Source: Yamagishiella unicocca (lineage: Eukaryota > Chlorophyta > Chlorophyceae > Chlamydomonadales > Volvocaceae). Taken from it: 64,000 bases of DNA. Of this stretch, positions 33,405 to 45,719 are shown piece by piece. Numbering within the stretch: position 1 is the stretch's first letter; every line of letters starts with the position of its first letter. Position numbers and translations under genes: made by a program. Below the pieces are notes generated by a model. The model was not told the origin of the DNA, searched no databases, and worked only from the letters and a program-made list of their open reading frames with translations. The DNA lies in the NCBI GenBank assembly GCA_003116995.1, contig BDSL01000003.1, positions 2,232,001 to 2,296,000 on the forward strand, in the 5' to 3' direction.

Positions 33405-36400
33405 ATGTCCGGTTACCCAGCCTTGGAGCACTCGCCAACTAATGGCAGCAAACGGAGGCGCCCTAGCACCGGAGATGGCGAGGCGCCGGCGCCGAAGAAG
33501 TCTTATACTGACGCGGAAATAGCTGCCGAAGTTGCCCATTCGCTGCAACTAAGGGAACAGCGACGAGCGGAGGTTCGGACTCTCTACCTGAACTATGGGA
33601 CACTTTTGAAGGGCAGCGAGAGCGGCAACGAAGCCTTGGCCTTCCAGGGCCTGCTGGACTGCGCAAATGGTGAGGGGGTTGGCTGCCGGCACCAACGCCA
33701 CCGAACCGCGCCTTCAGGGTCGTTCTATATTCTCCCAAACGTCATGCTGCCTCCCATCTCCGGACCAACCTGCCGACGGCCTCCATGCCCGTTCACGCGC
33801 CACCACCTCACCACCCCCTCGCCCTCGCCCTCCCCTCCCCTCGCCCAACCTTAGGCAGCCTTGGCGCCCGGCGGCTCGCAGCCCGCCTCGTGCCCAGGTT
33901 CCTGCCGCGCTTCCCCTCCCACGCCGAGCAGGCATTCCGCCTCCTGGCATCCCTCTACGGCCACAGCCAAGCTGAGCCCAGAGGCCTACCCAACGGCAAA
34001 GACGCTGCCGCCGCCTCTGCCTCTGCCGCGGGCAGCGCCGGTGCTGACGTGGCGGATGACTCATCCACCATGGAGGACGCCATGCGACGCGACGCGCTGC
34101 TGGGGCTGGGCAACGTCCTGGAGGCCGCCGTGCGCCAGGCCGAGCGCAATGTGCCGGTGGTCATGGAGCTCGTGCTGTTCCTCATGAGGTGGGGTGGGGG
34201 CGAGGGTGGCATGAAGAGGCATAAAGACCCGGGGGGGTGGCAAGGGTGGCGATAAGGCCCGGGGTGTGTGGCACGAAGACAGGTTACACGATATGGGTGT
34301 AATAGCTGGCGCATTGCCTTCGGACGCATGGTTATGGGCGCATTCTAGAGCACCTGACTTTATTATAGCCCCGGGAGGGTGGGGGAGGTGGCGAGAAGAC
34401 CCGGTTACACGACACAGGAAACGGAGGGGGGAAACGGAGGGGGGAAGGGCGAAGGGGGAAAAGGGGCGCGCGCCTGCGGCGCCCCCTGAGCCGGGTCTTG
34501 GAGTTTTACGGTGAGGCGCTTGAAGACGCAAGCCAAGGGCGCCGAGCTACCGCGTGTTTGGGTGTGTTGTTGAGGCACCGAGCTATGGGTGTCGGCGATG
34601 TGGAGGTCCGTGGCAACGGAGCAAGGCGCGATGGAGGGCCTTTCAGAAATGCTGGCTGGGGCTGGGGGGCGGCGTCGGGGCGAGGGACTGGGCGCGCCAC
34701 GGTGGCAGTGCGTCGTGCACCACTCGAGTGATGTTCCGAGGCTCTGACGCTATTGCTGGCGACTGGCGGCTGGCGGCTAATGGTTTGGGTTTTTGGTCAA
34801 GTCGAGAGGTTCCGTGCCGGTTTCGGAGAACCCTCTCCGGGGCCCCAGTGCTTGCGCGCGCGTGTGGCAAGGGGCCCTGGGCGCGATGAAGCGGCACAGG
34901 CGGCATGTTGCTTTGGCTGCCGGTTGGCTGGTTGGCAGGTTGGTCGGTTGGCAGGTTGCCGGTTGGTTGGTTGGCAGGTTGATTTGGCTGCTGCACAGGC
35001 GGCAGGTTGGTTTGGCTGCCGGTATCGTCGGCACGGTGAGGCAGGGGTGATGGACGGGCGCCGGAGGTGGGGGTCGCCAAGGGCTGCTTGCCTGGCGCAG
35101 GAGACCGTGAGGCAGGGGTGATGATGGACGGGCGCCTGGAAGAGAGGGCTCTGGGCGCCAACAGCATGAAGGGCGCAGGCTAACATGGATGTTTGTTTTC
35201 GGGCTGGAAGGCGTTACCCGTGTCGCTGACCCGTGGGTCCGGCCTACCTACTGGTTCGCGGTGTCGAAGCGAACTAGCACCGGCGCCCCACCCCACACGC
35301 GCGGTGCCCTGCGTGGGTCGGGCCCCGCCCGCGTGCTTCGGAGCGCACAACGACGCAGCGCTGAGCCCGGCCCTCGCTGCACCCCTCCGCGTCCCGTCCC
35401 ACAACCGCACCCACCACACCCTCCCCTGCCGCGGCCCCCTTGCAGACACCTGCGGCGGCTGTGCACCGGCGGTGCTGCCGCTGCGCGACCCGAGGCAGCT
35501 GGCGACGCGCTGCTTCCGCCGCCGCCGTCACCTCCGGGGGTCGGCGGCAGCCACGGCCACGGCCACGGCCACAGCGCCAAGCACCGGCGGTTAGGCAGCG
35601 ACCAGCAGCACCAGCCCGACGCGGCTGAAGCCAACGGCGGCGGCTCATCGCGAGGCCCGAGCCACAGCCGGAGCCAGGGCCACCCCCACCGTCAGCACCC
35701 AGGCGGCGGCGAGGACGGCCGGCCGTCCGAGGACGGCGGCGGCCGAGTCGGCGGCAAGGGCGGCAAGGCCGCATCACCGTTGCACGGCGGCCACCGAGAC
35801 AGTTCTGACGGCCGCGGCGGCGGCGCCAAGTCCGCCGCCGCCGCCGCCGCCGGCGGCGGGGGTTGCGGGGAGGAGGCGGAGGAGGGGGGTGGGGTCTGTC
35901 CGGCCGTGGTCCTCCCAATCGCGTTCGACCCCGACTCGGACGCAGGGGTGATTCGCAGCTTGCTGTTCCGCGCCTTCTGCCTCTTCCCCCGGGTCGTCCT
36001 GGCGGCCTGCCTGCAACCCACCCGGCTGCCGCCCAAGCAGCGCGTGCGGGAGGACTGTCAGGCCTGCGAGCTGCTGCTGGCGCTGCTGCTGCGCACGTCC
36101 CCGGCGGATGCCGCGGCGGCGGCGGTGGCGGCGGCAGCGGGGGAAGGGGGGGAGCGGCGGGGCGGTCGGCGTCTCGCACCGATGTCGCCCTCGGGGGCAG
36201 CGGCGGCGCCGGCGCCGGCAGGGGCTGAGTTGGCGGAAGGCAGTGGCGCGGGCGGAGGAGGAGAGCCGGCAGTGGACGCGGGCGGCTCTGCGGTGAGCTC
36301 TTTGTCCTTGTCTCCCTCCAATTCCCGCAGCACCCTCGCCCGAACCATCGTTGCCAACTACCGCTCAACTCCCTAGTGCTTTTACTCGATTGCGGGCGTT

Positions 36401-38838
36401 TCAGTTGACTCAATTGCTGGTGTTCCACACCCTCCTCTGCCGGTTTTGCCTGTTTCAGTTGACTCAGTTGCTGGTGTTCCAAACCCTCTGCCGCTTTTGC
36501 CTTGTCCTGACCGCGCACCCGCCCTCGTCCTACCGTCGTCCTCCCCGATTACACAGGGAGCCGAGGGCGCTGCCGCCGCCGCCGCTGCCGGGCGGCCCGC
36601 GGCCGGCAGTTGCCTGGCGGATCAAGTCCTGTCACACCTGCCGGAGACGCAGGCCTGGCTGAGGCAGCTTGCGGTCGCGCTGGCAAAGGGTGAGCCCCGG
36701 GGTGCGGTAGGGGGGGGGGGTGAAGGGCCGGAGCTGCGGGTGCAATAGGGGGGTTTGAAGGGCCGGAGGATAAGCCGCGAATAGCACGCGGTGCTAGCTT
36801 TGCCGGAGGAGCGCGCGCACGCCTTCTTGGGTTGTGAGGAGGGCTCCTGCGGCTTCCTGCGGCTCCTCACGCCTGTGTTTGTCGACGGCTCTCCCGACGG
36901 CGTCGTCACTCGTCTCCCAACCGCCTTTTGGGTGTCCTTGCCCGTCGGGGAGCACGACCGTGCCGCTGCTATACTACACTGCGCTGCGTCCGTCCCCGCC
37001 GCTCCCGTCGGCGCTTGCTGCCGCCACAAACGTCACCACCCGCCCTAGCCCACTCCCACTCCCACCCGCCCCTCGCTTGGCCGCCGCTGAGCCCCATCCT
37101 GCCGCGATGATATTTGGCCAGCCCCACCCCGGCCTCCGCCCAGTTCTCCAGCATGCATCTCAAAACTTCTGTTTTAAACGGTTTTTTTCGGGCATCCACG
37201 GGTTTCCCTCGAACCCCGGCCTCCGCCCTGTTCCGTCAACCAAATCCTCCAGCATGCCTCTCCAAACGTCTGTCCTTTCGTCCACGGACCCTCCTTGCAA
37301 CCCCCCCTGCCACCGCCGCCCCCCCCCCCGCCATGCGCAGGCAAAACCTCCCACTCCCTTCCCCCGGAAATGCGAATGCAATTAGACCGGCTGCTGCAGT
37401 ACTGTACGGCAGTGCCGGCGGGCGCGTCGACGCCCGCCGGCGCCGCCAGGGCGTCTCCCAAGGCGTCTCCGGGTGGCGCGCCGCCGCCGCCGCCGCCCCC
37501 GCCGCCGCCGCCGCCGCCGCCGAGCGGCGGGACCGCCAACCCGACTCCCAGCAGGCAACCCATGGTGAAGGCGGAGTTTGGGAGCGCGGCAGCAGCGGCG
37601 GCGGCCCATTCCGCGTTAGGCAGTGACGACAACAGCCGGTCCGTGCCCATGGACCTAGACCATTCCATCAGCACAGCCGTCAAGCACGAGGGTGCGGGCG
37701 GTAGTGCGGCGGCGGGAGGCGGTTCCGGAGCGGCTGGCGGCGGGCCGATGGCCGGGCCTCCGGACACCGCTGCCACGCCCGCGCCGCCGCCGCCGCCGTT
37801 GCCGCTGCCACTGCCGCTGCCGCCGCTGCTGTCGCACCACCCTCACCACCACCAGCACCACCTGCACCACCACCACCACCACCTGCAGCAGCAGCAGCAT
37901 CAGGACTCGATGATGTCGATGCCCTACCCCAGCAGCCCGACCTCGGGGCTGCGCGGCGGGCCGGTCTGTCGCGCCGAGGCGTGCCTGTACATCGGCGGGC
38001 TGCCGCAGGGCCTCACCGAGGCGGGCCTGGTTTCGGAGCTGAGCCGCTCGGGCAGCATCGAGTCCGTGCACCCCTTCGACCAGCAGCAGCTGCAGCCGCA
38101 GCAGCACTTGGGCGGCGTGGGGGCCTCGCACGCAGCCGTGGGGGAGGAGGTGTACGTGGTGTTCTTGTCGCTGCGTGACGCGGCCATATGCTACGAAGCC
38201 ATCGCTCGCACGTGCCCCTTCGGGGGCAACCGGCCCCTGCAGGTGGACTTCTGCTCCGTCTTTCCCGCCGACAGCCCCGCGGCCCGCCGCCGCGTCGCCG
38301 CCGCCGTCGCCGCCGCCGCGCCGGGGACCTCCGGCGCCGCCGGCTCCGCGGCGAGCCAGTTTGTGTGGGTGGCCGCCAACGCCGCCGTCTCGCTGGCGGC
38401 GTCCGCCGGCGTCGGCGCCGCCGCCGCCGCCACCGCCGTTGTGACGCCGGAAGCGGTCGTGGCGGCGCTGCAGGAGGCGGCGCTGCCGGTGCCTCAGCAG
38501 ATCCTGCAGGTCCAGGGAAGGGCGCCGGGGATGTTGCTTCACATGGCCAGCGCCTCGCTCGTGCCCCAGGTGTCGTCCTGCCTACAGGCTCACTTCACTC
38601 CGCCGGTGCTGCCGCAGCAAATGCTGACGGCGCCGCTGCTGGCGTCGGCGGCATCGGCCGGCGGCGCCGGGACGCCGGGCGGGGCAGCGGGGGCTCCGCC
38701 GCCGCCACCGCCGCCGGCGATGCCGTACGCGTCGGTCGGCGGGCAAACACCGATGGGGCACTGCGTTCAGATGATGCAGCAAGGCGGGCAGAGTGGGGCG
38801 GGGCAGCAAGGTGGGGTGTACGGCGGATCGTTGCACAT

Positions 38839-38869
<31 letters not shown>

Positions 38870-41800
38870 GCGGGCGCCGGAGGAACGGGCGGGGCGGGCA
38901 TGGGCGGCGGCTCCGCCGCCGACGCGCCGGCGCCTGCGAACTGCCGCACGATCTGGGTCGGGCAGGTGAGTGTGGGTTTGAGAGGGGGTGAGAGGCGACC
39001 CATGGGTCGACACCTAGGGGTCGACGCCTAGGGTGGGGTGGTGCTGGTTCTCTGGCGCATGGGTCTATGGCAGGGCCATCGCGCCCGACCCGGTGGTTAC
39101 CAGCTAGGGACAGGACCACAACGCGTTCCGTATATCACGGCCGGCTCCTCCATTTGTCGTTTTCCACCGCTTTCCCTCGCCTTGTAGCCCGCAGCTCCAT
39201 CTAACACCTCGTCCACCGCTCCTCCCGTCCCGTCGCGAGTCAGTGTAGCCCGCAGCTGCTCTTAACGCCTCCTCCCGTCCCGTCCCGCTCGCGCAGCTGC
39301 CCCTAACACCTCCCGTCCCGTCCCGTCCCGCTCGCGCAGCTGCCCGTAACACCTCCCGTCCCGTCCCGTCCCGCTCGCGCAGCTGCCCCTAACACCTCCC
39401 GTCCCGTCCCGTCCCGCTCGCGCAGCTGCCCCTAACACCTCCCGTCCCGTCCCGTCCCGCTCGCGCAGCTGCCCCTAACACCTCCCGTCCCGTCCCGTCC
39501 CGCTCGCGCAGCTGCCCCTAACACCTCCCGTCCCGTCCCGTCCCGCTCGCGCAGCTGCCCCTAACACCTCCCGTCCCGTCCCGTCCCGCTCGCGCAGCTG
39601 CCCCTAACACCTCCCGTCCCGTCCCGTCCCGCTCGCGCAGCTGCCCCTAACACCTCCCGTCCCGTCCCGTCCCGCTCGCGCAGCTGCCCCTAACACCTCC
39701 CGTCCCGTCCCGTCCCGCTCGCGCAGCTGCCCCTAACACCTTTCGTCCCGTCCCGTCCCGCTCGCGCAGCTGCCCCTAACACCTCCCGTCCCGTCCCGTC
39801 CCGCTCGCGCAGCTCCACGAGTCCGTGCGCGACGACGAGCTCCTGTCGGCCTGCCGGGCCCACGGCGGCGACATGGTGGGCTACCGCTTCCTGCGCTCCA
39901 GCCACTGCGCCTTTGTGGACTTCGCGTCACCCGCCGGCGCGGAGGCGGCGAAGCGGGCTCTCCACGGCCTGCGGCTGGGGCCGCAGCACATCAGGGTGGA
40001 GTGGAAGGTGGGTGGGTGGGTGGGTGGGTGGGGCCCGGGTTTCGGAGCGGGTTGAGGTGTGAGATGTGAGGCATAGGGCGGACGGGCGGTGCCGGAATCG
40101 GGCTGTCTGGCTCGGAAGCAGCCCTGTAGAAAGCCGCGAGGCGAAATGGAGGTGTTCCAGGGTTGGTTTATTTTCCCGCGGGGCACTTAGACCGCAGAGT
40201 GTATCCCTCTCCTCCCAGTCCGCCCTATAGACGACCGCAGAGTTTACCCCTCTCCTCCCAGTCCACCCCATAGACCTAACTTTACACCGCGCGACGCCAC
40301 GCGACCTCCCCACGTGTTTTCCTTTGCCGCAACAGCTGGACTCGGGCCCGCCCTCTCGAGCCCCCCTCATCCTGCGCAACCCCGGCGGACATGCCTCGGC
40401 CCTGCCCAACACCTCCGGCGCCAGCCCCAGTGGCTTCAACCCAAACGCCTCAGCGGTGGCGCAGGGCAGTGGCATGTACGGCATGGGCCAGGGTGTGGGC
40501 GTTGCCTCCGGGCCGGGCAGTGCCGCCCTAGCGGCCGCCCCGGCGGGGCCGGCCAGCATGCTGGCGGCAGGCGCGCAGCAGGCGGGCTCGGCTGCTGGCC
40601 AGGCACTGACTCAGCAGCAGCAGCAGGCCTCGCAACTGGCGGCGGCGGGAATGGGCATGATGGGCCAGCAGCCCACGCCACAGGCCGTGGCGGCGGCGTC
40701 GGTTGCCGCGGCAGCTGCCGCAGCAGCCGCGCGGGGGACATACCCCGGGGGACCTCGCGTGGGAGCGGACAGGTGGGCGCCGGTGGCGGTGCCGCCGACG
40801 CCCGCGCCGGCGGCGACCAGCGCGACGATGGGAGGTTCGGGGTTCGGGCAGATGTCCCTGCAGCAGCAGCAGCAACAGGCTACGCCGATGCAGCAACACG
40901 TACAGATGCAACAGCAGCAGCAGCAGACGCCGTCGTCCTTGCAGATGGGCTACGGCGCCGCCATGAGCGCCGCCGTCGCCGCGGCGGCGCGGCAGGCGCC
41001 CATGATGCTCGGCCACCACCAGCACCAGCAGCACCAGGCCATGATGGGGGTGCACATGCAGCAACATGGCGGCGGTGCCGGTGGTGGCGTGTCCTCCTCG
41101 TCGCAGCAGCAGCAGCAGCAATCGGCGGGCTTCGCGCACCACTCGCACCTCCATGCGCACTCCACACCTGGAAGCGCGATGGGGTCCGGGCAGGGCCTTA
41201 TGGGCCACCAGCAGCAGCAGCACATGCAGCAGCTCGCGCACCCCCACCAGCAGCAACCGCTGGGGGGTTACGCGGGCGCGGCAGGGATGCAGTTGCACCT
41301 GCAGCAGCAGCAGCTCACCCAGCAGGCCCACCACGCCCACCACCAGCAGCACCAGCAGCAGGGCTCCATGCTGCTCGGGCACTCGGCGGGCCAAACGCCC
41401 ATGCATTCCCAGCAGCAACAGCACCCCCACCAGCAGCAACAGCAGCAGCAGCAAGCGCAGCAGCAGCAGCAGCAGCACCCACACGCCCACACCCACTCGC
41501 AACATCCCCAAGGCGACTGGCAGATGGGCAGCCAGTCAGGGTCGCAGCAGGGCGGCGTTGCGGCGGTGACGATTCCCATGCAGCGGTTCGACTCTGGGGC
41601 GGGGACAGGGAACGTGCCGCCACCGCCGTTGCCCAACTCGCCGCCGCCCCCGCCCGACAGCGCGGCGGCTGCAGCGGCTGCCGGCGTGATGACTTCACAG
41701 GGGGCTCCGCCTCCGCCGCCACCGCCGCTGCCGCAACCCCACTCGCACCAGCACGCCCGCTCGCAGCCCCAAGCGCAGCCCACGTCACACCCCCAGCAGT

Positions 41801-43770
41801 CGCAGCAACAGCTCCCGCCGCCTCCGCCGCAGTCGCAGCAACAGGCGCAGCAGCAGTCGATGCATCAGCGAGAACAGCTGCCCCAGCAGCAGCAGGCGCA
41901 GCAGCAGCAGCCGATGCAGCAGCAGCAGCCGATGCAGCAGCAGCAGCAGCAGCCCCAGCATGCCGCCAGCGCCCAGCCGGCCGTGACGTGGCAGGGCGGC
42001 CTGGCCAAGAGCGGCTCCCATATGTGTACACTGCAGTGCACGGCGGGCGGAGCGAGTGCGGCGAGTGAGTGGGCGGGCGCTCAGGGCAGGCGGGTTGGAG
42101 GGGGTTGGCGCGAACAGGACTGCGGCCTCGACCTTGTGTGAGATGACGAGTAGTGAGGGAAGGCGGTGGTGCATCGCTGGCCGTCGACCGTCCGTCTTGC
42201 ACCCTTTTTCGTTGTGCCCCCACGAGATGCTCCTGCGTTTTTTACTGGCGTGACGTTACGCCCTGCTCGCCAGTGTTCGCGCGCCGACCCAGTGTTGTTT
42301 TCCTCGCTTATTTTCTTAATCACCGCTCGAGCTGACGACGGCCGCCCATCGTTGCAGGTGGCGCCACCCCCGGCGAGCGCGAGCCCGTGACGTGGCCCCC
42401 CATTCTGGACGTGAAGCTGCGGGTGGACTTGTCGTACGTCGTACACTCGCTGTACAGCCATACGGCACCCCACGCCAGGTGTGCTTGGGCGCACCGACGG
42501 GGGGCGGCTTGGCCAGCGTCGTTGGTTGCCGGGGCTGATGGGAATTGAGCTCCCGGCGGGTGATGCTGGCGGTGCTGGTGGATGCTAACACTTCGATTAT
42601 AGCTCAGTCACCAGGCGCTTTCCTACCCCCTTCCGTCCTGCATCGACTCTGTCCGCAAAGCAGCAACAGGTGGCAGCAATGTGTTTTACCCTTCCCGCCC
42701 CAGGGAGGGCAGAGCACTGCCCCTTCTGCTCTCCTTCATCGACTCACATCGGTTTCCTTCGCTATCCCCCCCCCCCCATTCCCCAGGGCCATGCGGCGCC
42801 TGGTCCCCGCGGGGGGCTCTGATCAGCGCTCCAAGCTGTCCGAGTTCCTGTCGTACTTGGCCGACAAGAACCGGGCGGGTGAGTGGTTATGTCGGACGCG
42901 TGTCCTTCTCCCTGGTCGACCAATAACATACAACACGCTAGACAGCCAGCTGTGTAATGGGACGAGGCGGGACAGACGAGCCATGCCCCGACCGGCCTTG
43001 CTCCTGTGCTGATGGGCCCGCTGTGCGTGTAAGGTCGGCTCGATAGCGCCACCCGGGGCTGCTTGCCGTGCCTTAAGGGTTGGATTGGGTTGGCTTGGCT
43101 TGGCTTGGCTTGGCTTGGCTTGGCTTGGCTTGGCTTGCTGGCTTGGGAGCGCCCTCGTGTGCCGGTCCACGGTTCCAGTTCCCTATCGCAGCCACCCAGC
43201 CCTGCTACCCAGGCCCCACGCCTAGGAACGGGGCAAGTCGGACTCCTGCGCTGTGCCGTGCGGTTGGCTGACATTGCTGCATCCCCCGCCGTCTGCTTGC
43301 TGCCACCAGGCGTCATCAAGCTGGACGCGGCCGCCGGCCTGCCCCCGCGCACGTTGTACCTAGTGCCGCCGAGCGAGCAGGTGGGTGCGTGCTGCCTCTG
43401 CCTGGGTGGGCCGGGGGCGAGTGGCTGGCTGGCTGGCTGGCTGCTGTTGGGCGGCATAAGGTGGGGTTGCAGGAAAGCCGCCCATCGCAGTTGTGGCGTT
43501 TGCGCCGCCCAGGTGCCTGGACGGCCTGCCGTCGAATCTCGTAACGACTCCAACACTCTCACCCGCCGCCCCTGCGCCAAAACCGCCACCTTCCGTACGG
43601 CACCGCTACCGTACGGCACCGCTCCCTGATGCGAATGACGTGATATGAGACACCCGCGCACCCACACGCAGGTGTGCGCGGCACTGGGAGCGGAGTGGAC
43701 CCCGAGGGAGCCCTTCCTGTTGGCGCTGGTGGTGCCGACGGCGGGCGGCGCAGCGGGCGGGAAGGGGTAA
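33405..43770 (+). CDS. Nuclear RNA-binding protein: Api5-like N-terminus, two RRMs, Gln-rich region, C-terminal SPOC domain (FPA/SPEN type)
   Basis: Eleven exons: 33405-33669, 33855-34188, 35446-36292, 36557-36689, 37341-38965, 39813-40007, 40336-42064, 42358-42478, 42787-42878, 43310-43380, 43672-43770. The phases close exactly: 1837 codons including TAA. The N-terminus after a basic KRRR stretch resembles the helical repeats of Api5 (LYLNYGTLLKG, then ARRLAARLVPRFLPRFP). RRM1 has RNP2 LYIGGL and RNP1 VYVVFLSL; RRM2 has IWVGQL and HCAFVDFA, and RRM2 is split by intron 38966-39812. About 550 Gln/Ala/His-rich residues follow. The SPOC domain starts VTWQGGLAKSGSHMCTLQC and continues WPPILDVKLRVDLSYV, KLSEFLSYLADKNRAGVIKL, LYLVPPSEQVCAALG, PFLLALVVP. 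SPOC binds phospho-Ser motifs such as the RNA polymerase II tail; FPA-type proteins control RNA 3'-end choice (established). A similar role here is inference. Confidence 0.85.
34270..34350 (+). repeat. Intronic dispersed repeat D, copy in SPOC gene
   Basis: In the 1257-bp intron 34189-35445: ggttacacgatatgggtgta is followed by gctggcgcattgccttcgga and cgcatggttatgggcgcatt. It shares about three-quarters of its bases by eye with 14250-14335. A second fragment (ggttacacgacacaggaaac) lies at 34402. The same intron has a ggttggttggcag-type simple repeat at about 34920-35020. Confidence 0.65.
39297..39812 (+). repeat. 43-bp intronic minisatellite, exactly 12 copies, each containing a complete 3' splice site
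   Basis: Unit begins CTGCCCCTAACACC, continues as CCCGTCCCGTCCCGTCCCG and ends CTCGCGCAG. Twelve units of 43 bp fill 39297-39812 and the last one ends exactly at the AG of the acceptor for the exon 39813-40007 (RRM2). A diverged 41-bp unit precedes at 39256-39296. Each unit has CTAAC (a branch-point match), a pyrimidine-rich tract and CAG. See findings. Confidence 0.93.
40855..42000 (+). repeat. CAG/CAA-rich polyglutamine-coding region of the SPOC gene
   Basis: In the coding frame of exon 40336-42064 this codes repeated short Gln runs with His, Ala, Pro and Met. CAG and CAA are mixed. Other frames give Ala-rich or Ser-rich shadows. Low-complexity regions of this kind are usual in nuclear RNA-binding proteins. 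Confidence 0.85.
43086..43142 (+). repeat. (TTGGC)n pentanucleotide repeat in SPOC gene intron
   Basis: About ten units of ttggc between exons 42787-42878 and 43310-43380, starting after ggattggg. A related (GGCT)n run lies at about 43421-43442 in the next intron. Confidence 0.9.
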
Positions 43771-45719
43771 CGGGGCGGTGCGCCTCCTGGCGCGTAGTTT
43801 CGCGACCCTTTTTGGTTTACCGGAAAGGCGGGCGCGGCGCCGGGACACGTCGACTCGTGTGTGCTCGGATGCAGCGGAAGGGCAAAGGAAAGGGGGAGCA
43901 TGAGCAGGATGTTTGCACTGGCGACAAGTTGGGGAACGTGTCGAGGTTGTTCCCGGTCAGGCCGCACAGGGCAGGGGGGAGGGGGAGGCAGGGGCTGTGG
44001 GAGCACGGCCGGTCGCGAGCCCCGACCCCGCCATAGGGCCCCTCACCAAGCGTCGCGCGGAAGCTTAGTACCGATAGTATGGCGTGTGTATTTGCTGACG
44101 GTGCACGGGTGTTTTCTGAACGTGTGTGTTTGTTGTGGGACGGGGAGGAGGTGTTTAGGGAGACGGAACACAGGGTCCCAACGGGGAGAGAGGGGATAGT
44201 GGCGGGGCCGTGCGGCCTGTGGCACTGGCGCGTGGTGTTGTTGGGTTGCAGCGCGCGGGGTTACAGCAGTAACGGCATCGCGGGGAGGAGCGGGGCGGCG
44301 CAGGATCCGGCGCGATGTGGGACGGGGGAGGCTGCGGCATGAGGTGGTGCATGCAGATGTAGCCGTGGACAGTGCGTTTCTTTGTGTGTTGCTGTGGCCC
44401 CTTTTTTACCCAAATCGCCCCAAAGGGCGTGCCCGTCTGCGACAGGTGTGGCGGGCAGAGCGGGCGACGATGAGACGTGCGGTACCTGTTACAATTGCCC
44501 AATGGACCTGCGGCGGGGCGCACTTGACCCACGGGTGGGGACGTATTCGTTAACCCGGTGTAGCAGCAGCAGCGGCAGCCTCGCAATCTTGACCGTGAGG
44601 CGTCTGGCATTTCCATCACAGCGGTGTTGAGCCAATGCGTGCCAAACGGAGGGCGTGCCTCCCAGCAGCGCTGAGGTCGCGATGCGCTAATGCGGCCATG
44701 GCACCGTTTGCACGCAGCTTGTGCGTTAATTCGGAAATGGCGTGTCAGCACGGGTGCGAATCCGTAAGCACGGGAGCGCAGGGTGCGGACCGTACGTGCC
44801 CACCTGCACGGACAATCGTCGCCAAGAGCCCGCCAAGATTGCCACCTGACCTCGCCGAGTAAACAGCCCGACCCAGTTGGCGCGGACAGTATAAGGAGAG
44901 AAGGACAGCTGACATAAAGCATTTTAAAAGCGGATTTGGCCCCTAAAACCCCAAGGTTGTGCGTCCGGTTCTCCCATGGCAATATCGTAACCTACCGTAC
45001 GAATACCATGCAATCTTGGGACGAACCCAAACTCTAAACCTTCCACACATGCGGCAACGTACAAAGGGCCACATACTTGCGCAAATTAGGGCCCCTCGAT
45101 GGCTTTTACGGAGCAGAGAGCTGCTACGGGGATCTGTCGGTGACGCCACGAGACGTGCCGTGTAAGTCGCCCATGCGTTTGCGCGGGTACAGCAGGGATA
45201 TTGGGTTACACGCAGATCAGCCTGAGTTGGCTGCCATTCATTGTCTCGCCAGGAAGGCTATATGGAAGCCTCCTGAGTCGCCATTTGGTGAGTCGCCATT
45301 TGCACCCTTTTGCAGGCGGATGCAATTGCGGACCATGTTTGACAAACAACCGCTCAGGGCTCAGCACGGCTTGCGCGTATTCGTTAATGAGCCAACATGG
45401 TTTACAGGCACTATGAGTGCGTATGTTGCCATGACATGTATGTAATGCATAGAGCAAGCGCGATGCCGGGAGGTCGCCCTGCATCCGGCTGTCATGACCC
45501 GGCTGCCCCTTTTGAATTCGGCAAATCCTTGGCATAGTCTTTCCACTGCCGCAAGTATGCTATATCCAGATAGACAAACTCGAAGGATAATCTAGTACCA
45601 CATGAACTATGTGTCAACCAAACCGACTCGCTGTTCATTTTGTTCATTGTCGCTTCAACCTCGACAACGTCCTCGCCAAACACCAGCTTAACACATGATT
45701 TCGCGTTTGAGCTCCAGCC
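43771..45719. other. Spacer between the SPOC gene and the GON4-like gene
   Basis: About 1.95 kb, both flanking genes on the plus strand. The left part is the SPOC gene 3' UTR (no TGTAA seen by eye up to 44.9 kb) and the right part the GON4-like promoter and 5' UTR. No open frame shows a recognised domain on either strand. From 44.9 kb rightward the sequence is noticeably less GC-rich. Confidence 0.5.

Noticed and set aside
34491..34510. A 20-bp microexon candidate (VLEFYG) in the SPOC gene
   Set aside because: Including it puts exon 35446-36292 out of frame; direct splicing 34188 to 35446 keeps the phase through to the stop codon.
35274..36518. 414-residue minus-strand frame
   Set aside because: Arg/Pro-rich shadow of the SPOC gene exon on the plus strand with no domain of its own.
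40314..42068. Second long plus-strand frame overlapping the Gln-rich exon
   Set aside because: Ala/Arg-rich shadow; the other frame continues into the SPOC domain with matching splice phases.
44155..44982. 275-residue minus-strand frame in the spacer before the GON4-like gene
   Set aside because: No domain recognised, composition typical of random GC-rich frame; could be repeat-derived but not supported as a gene.
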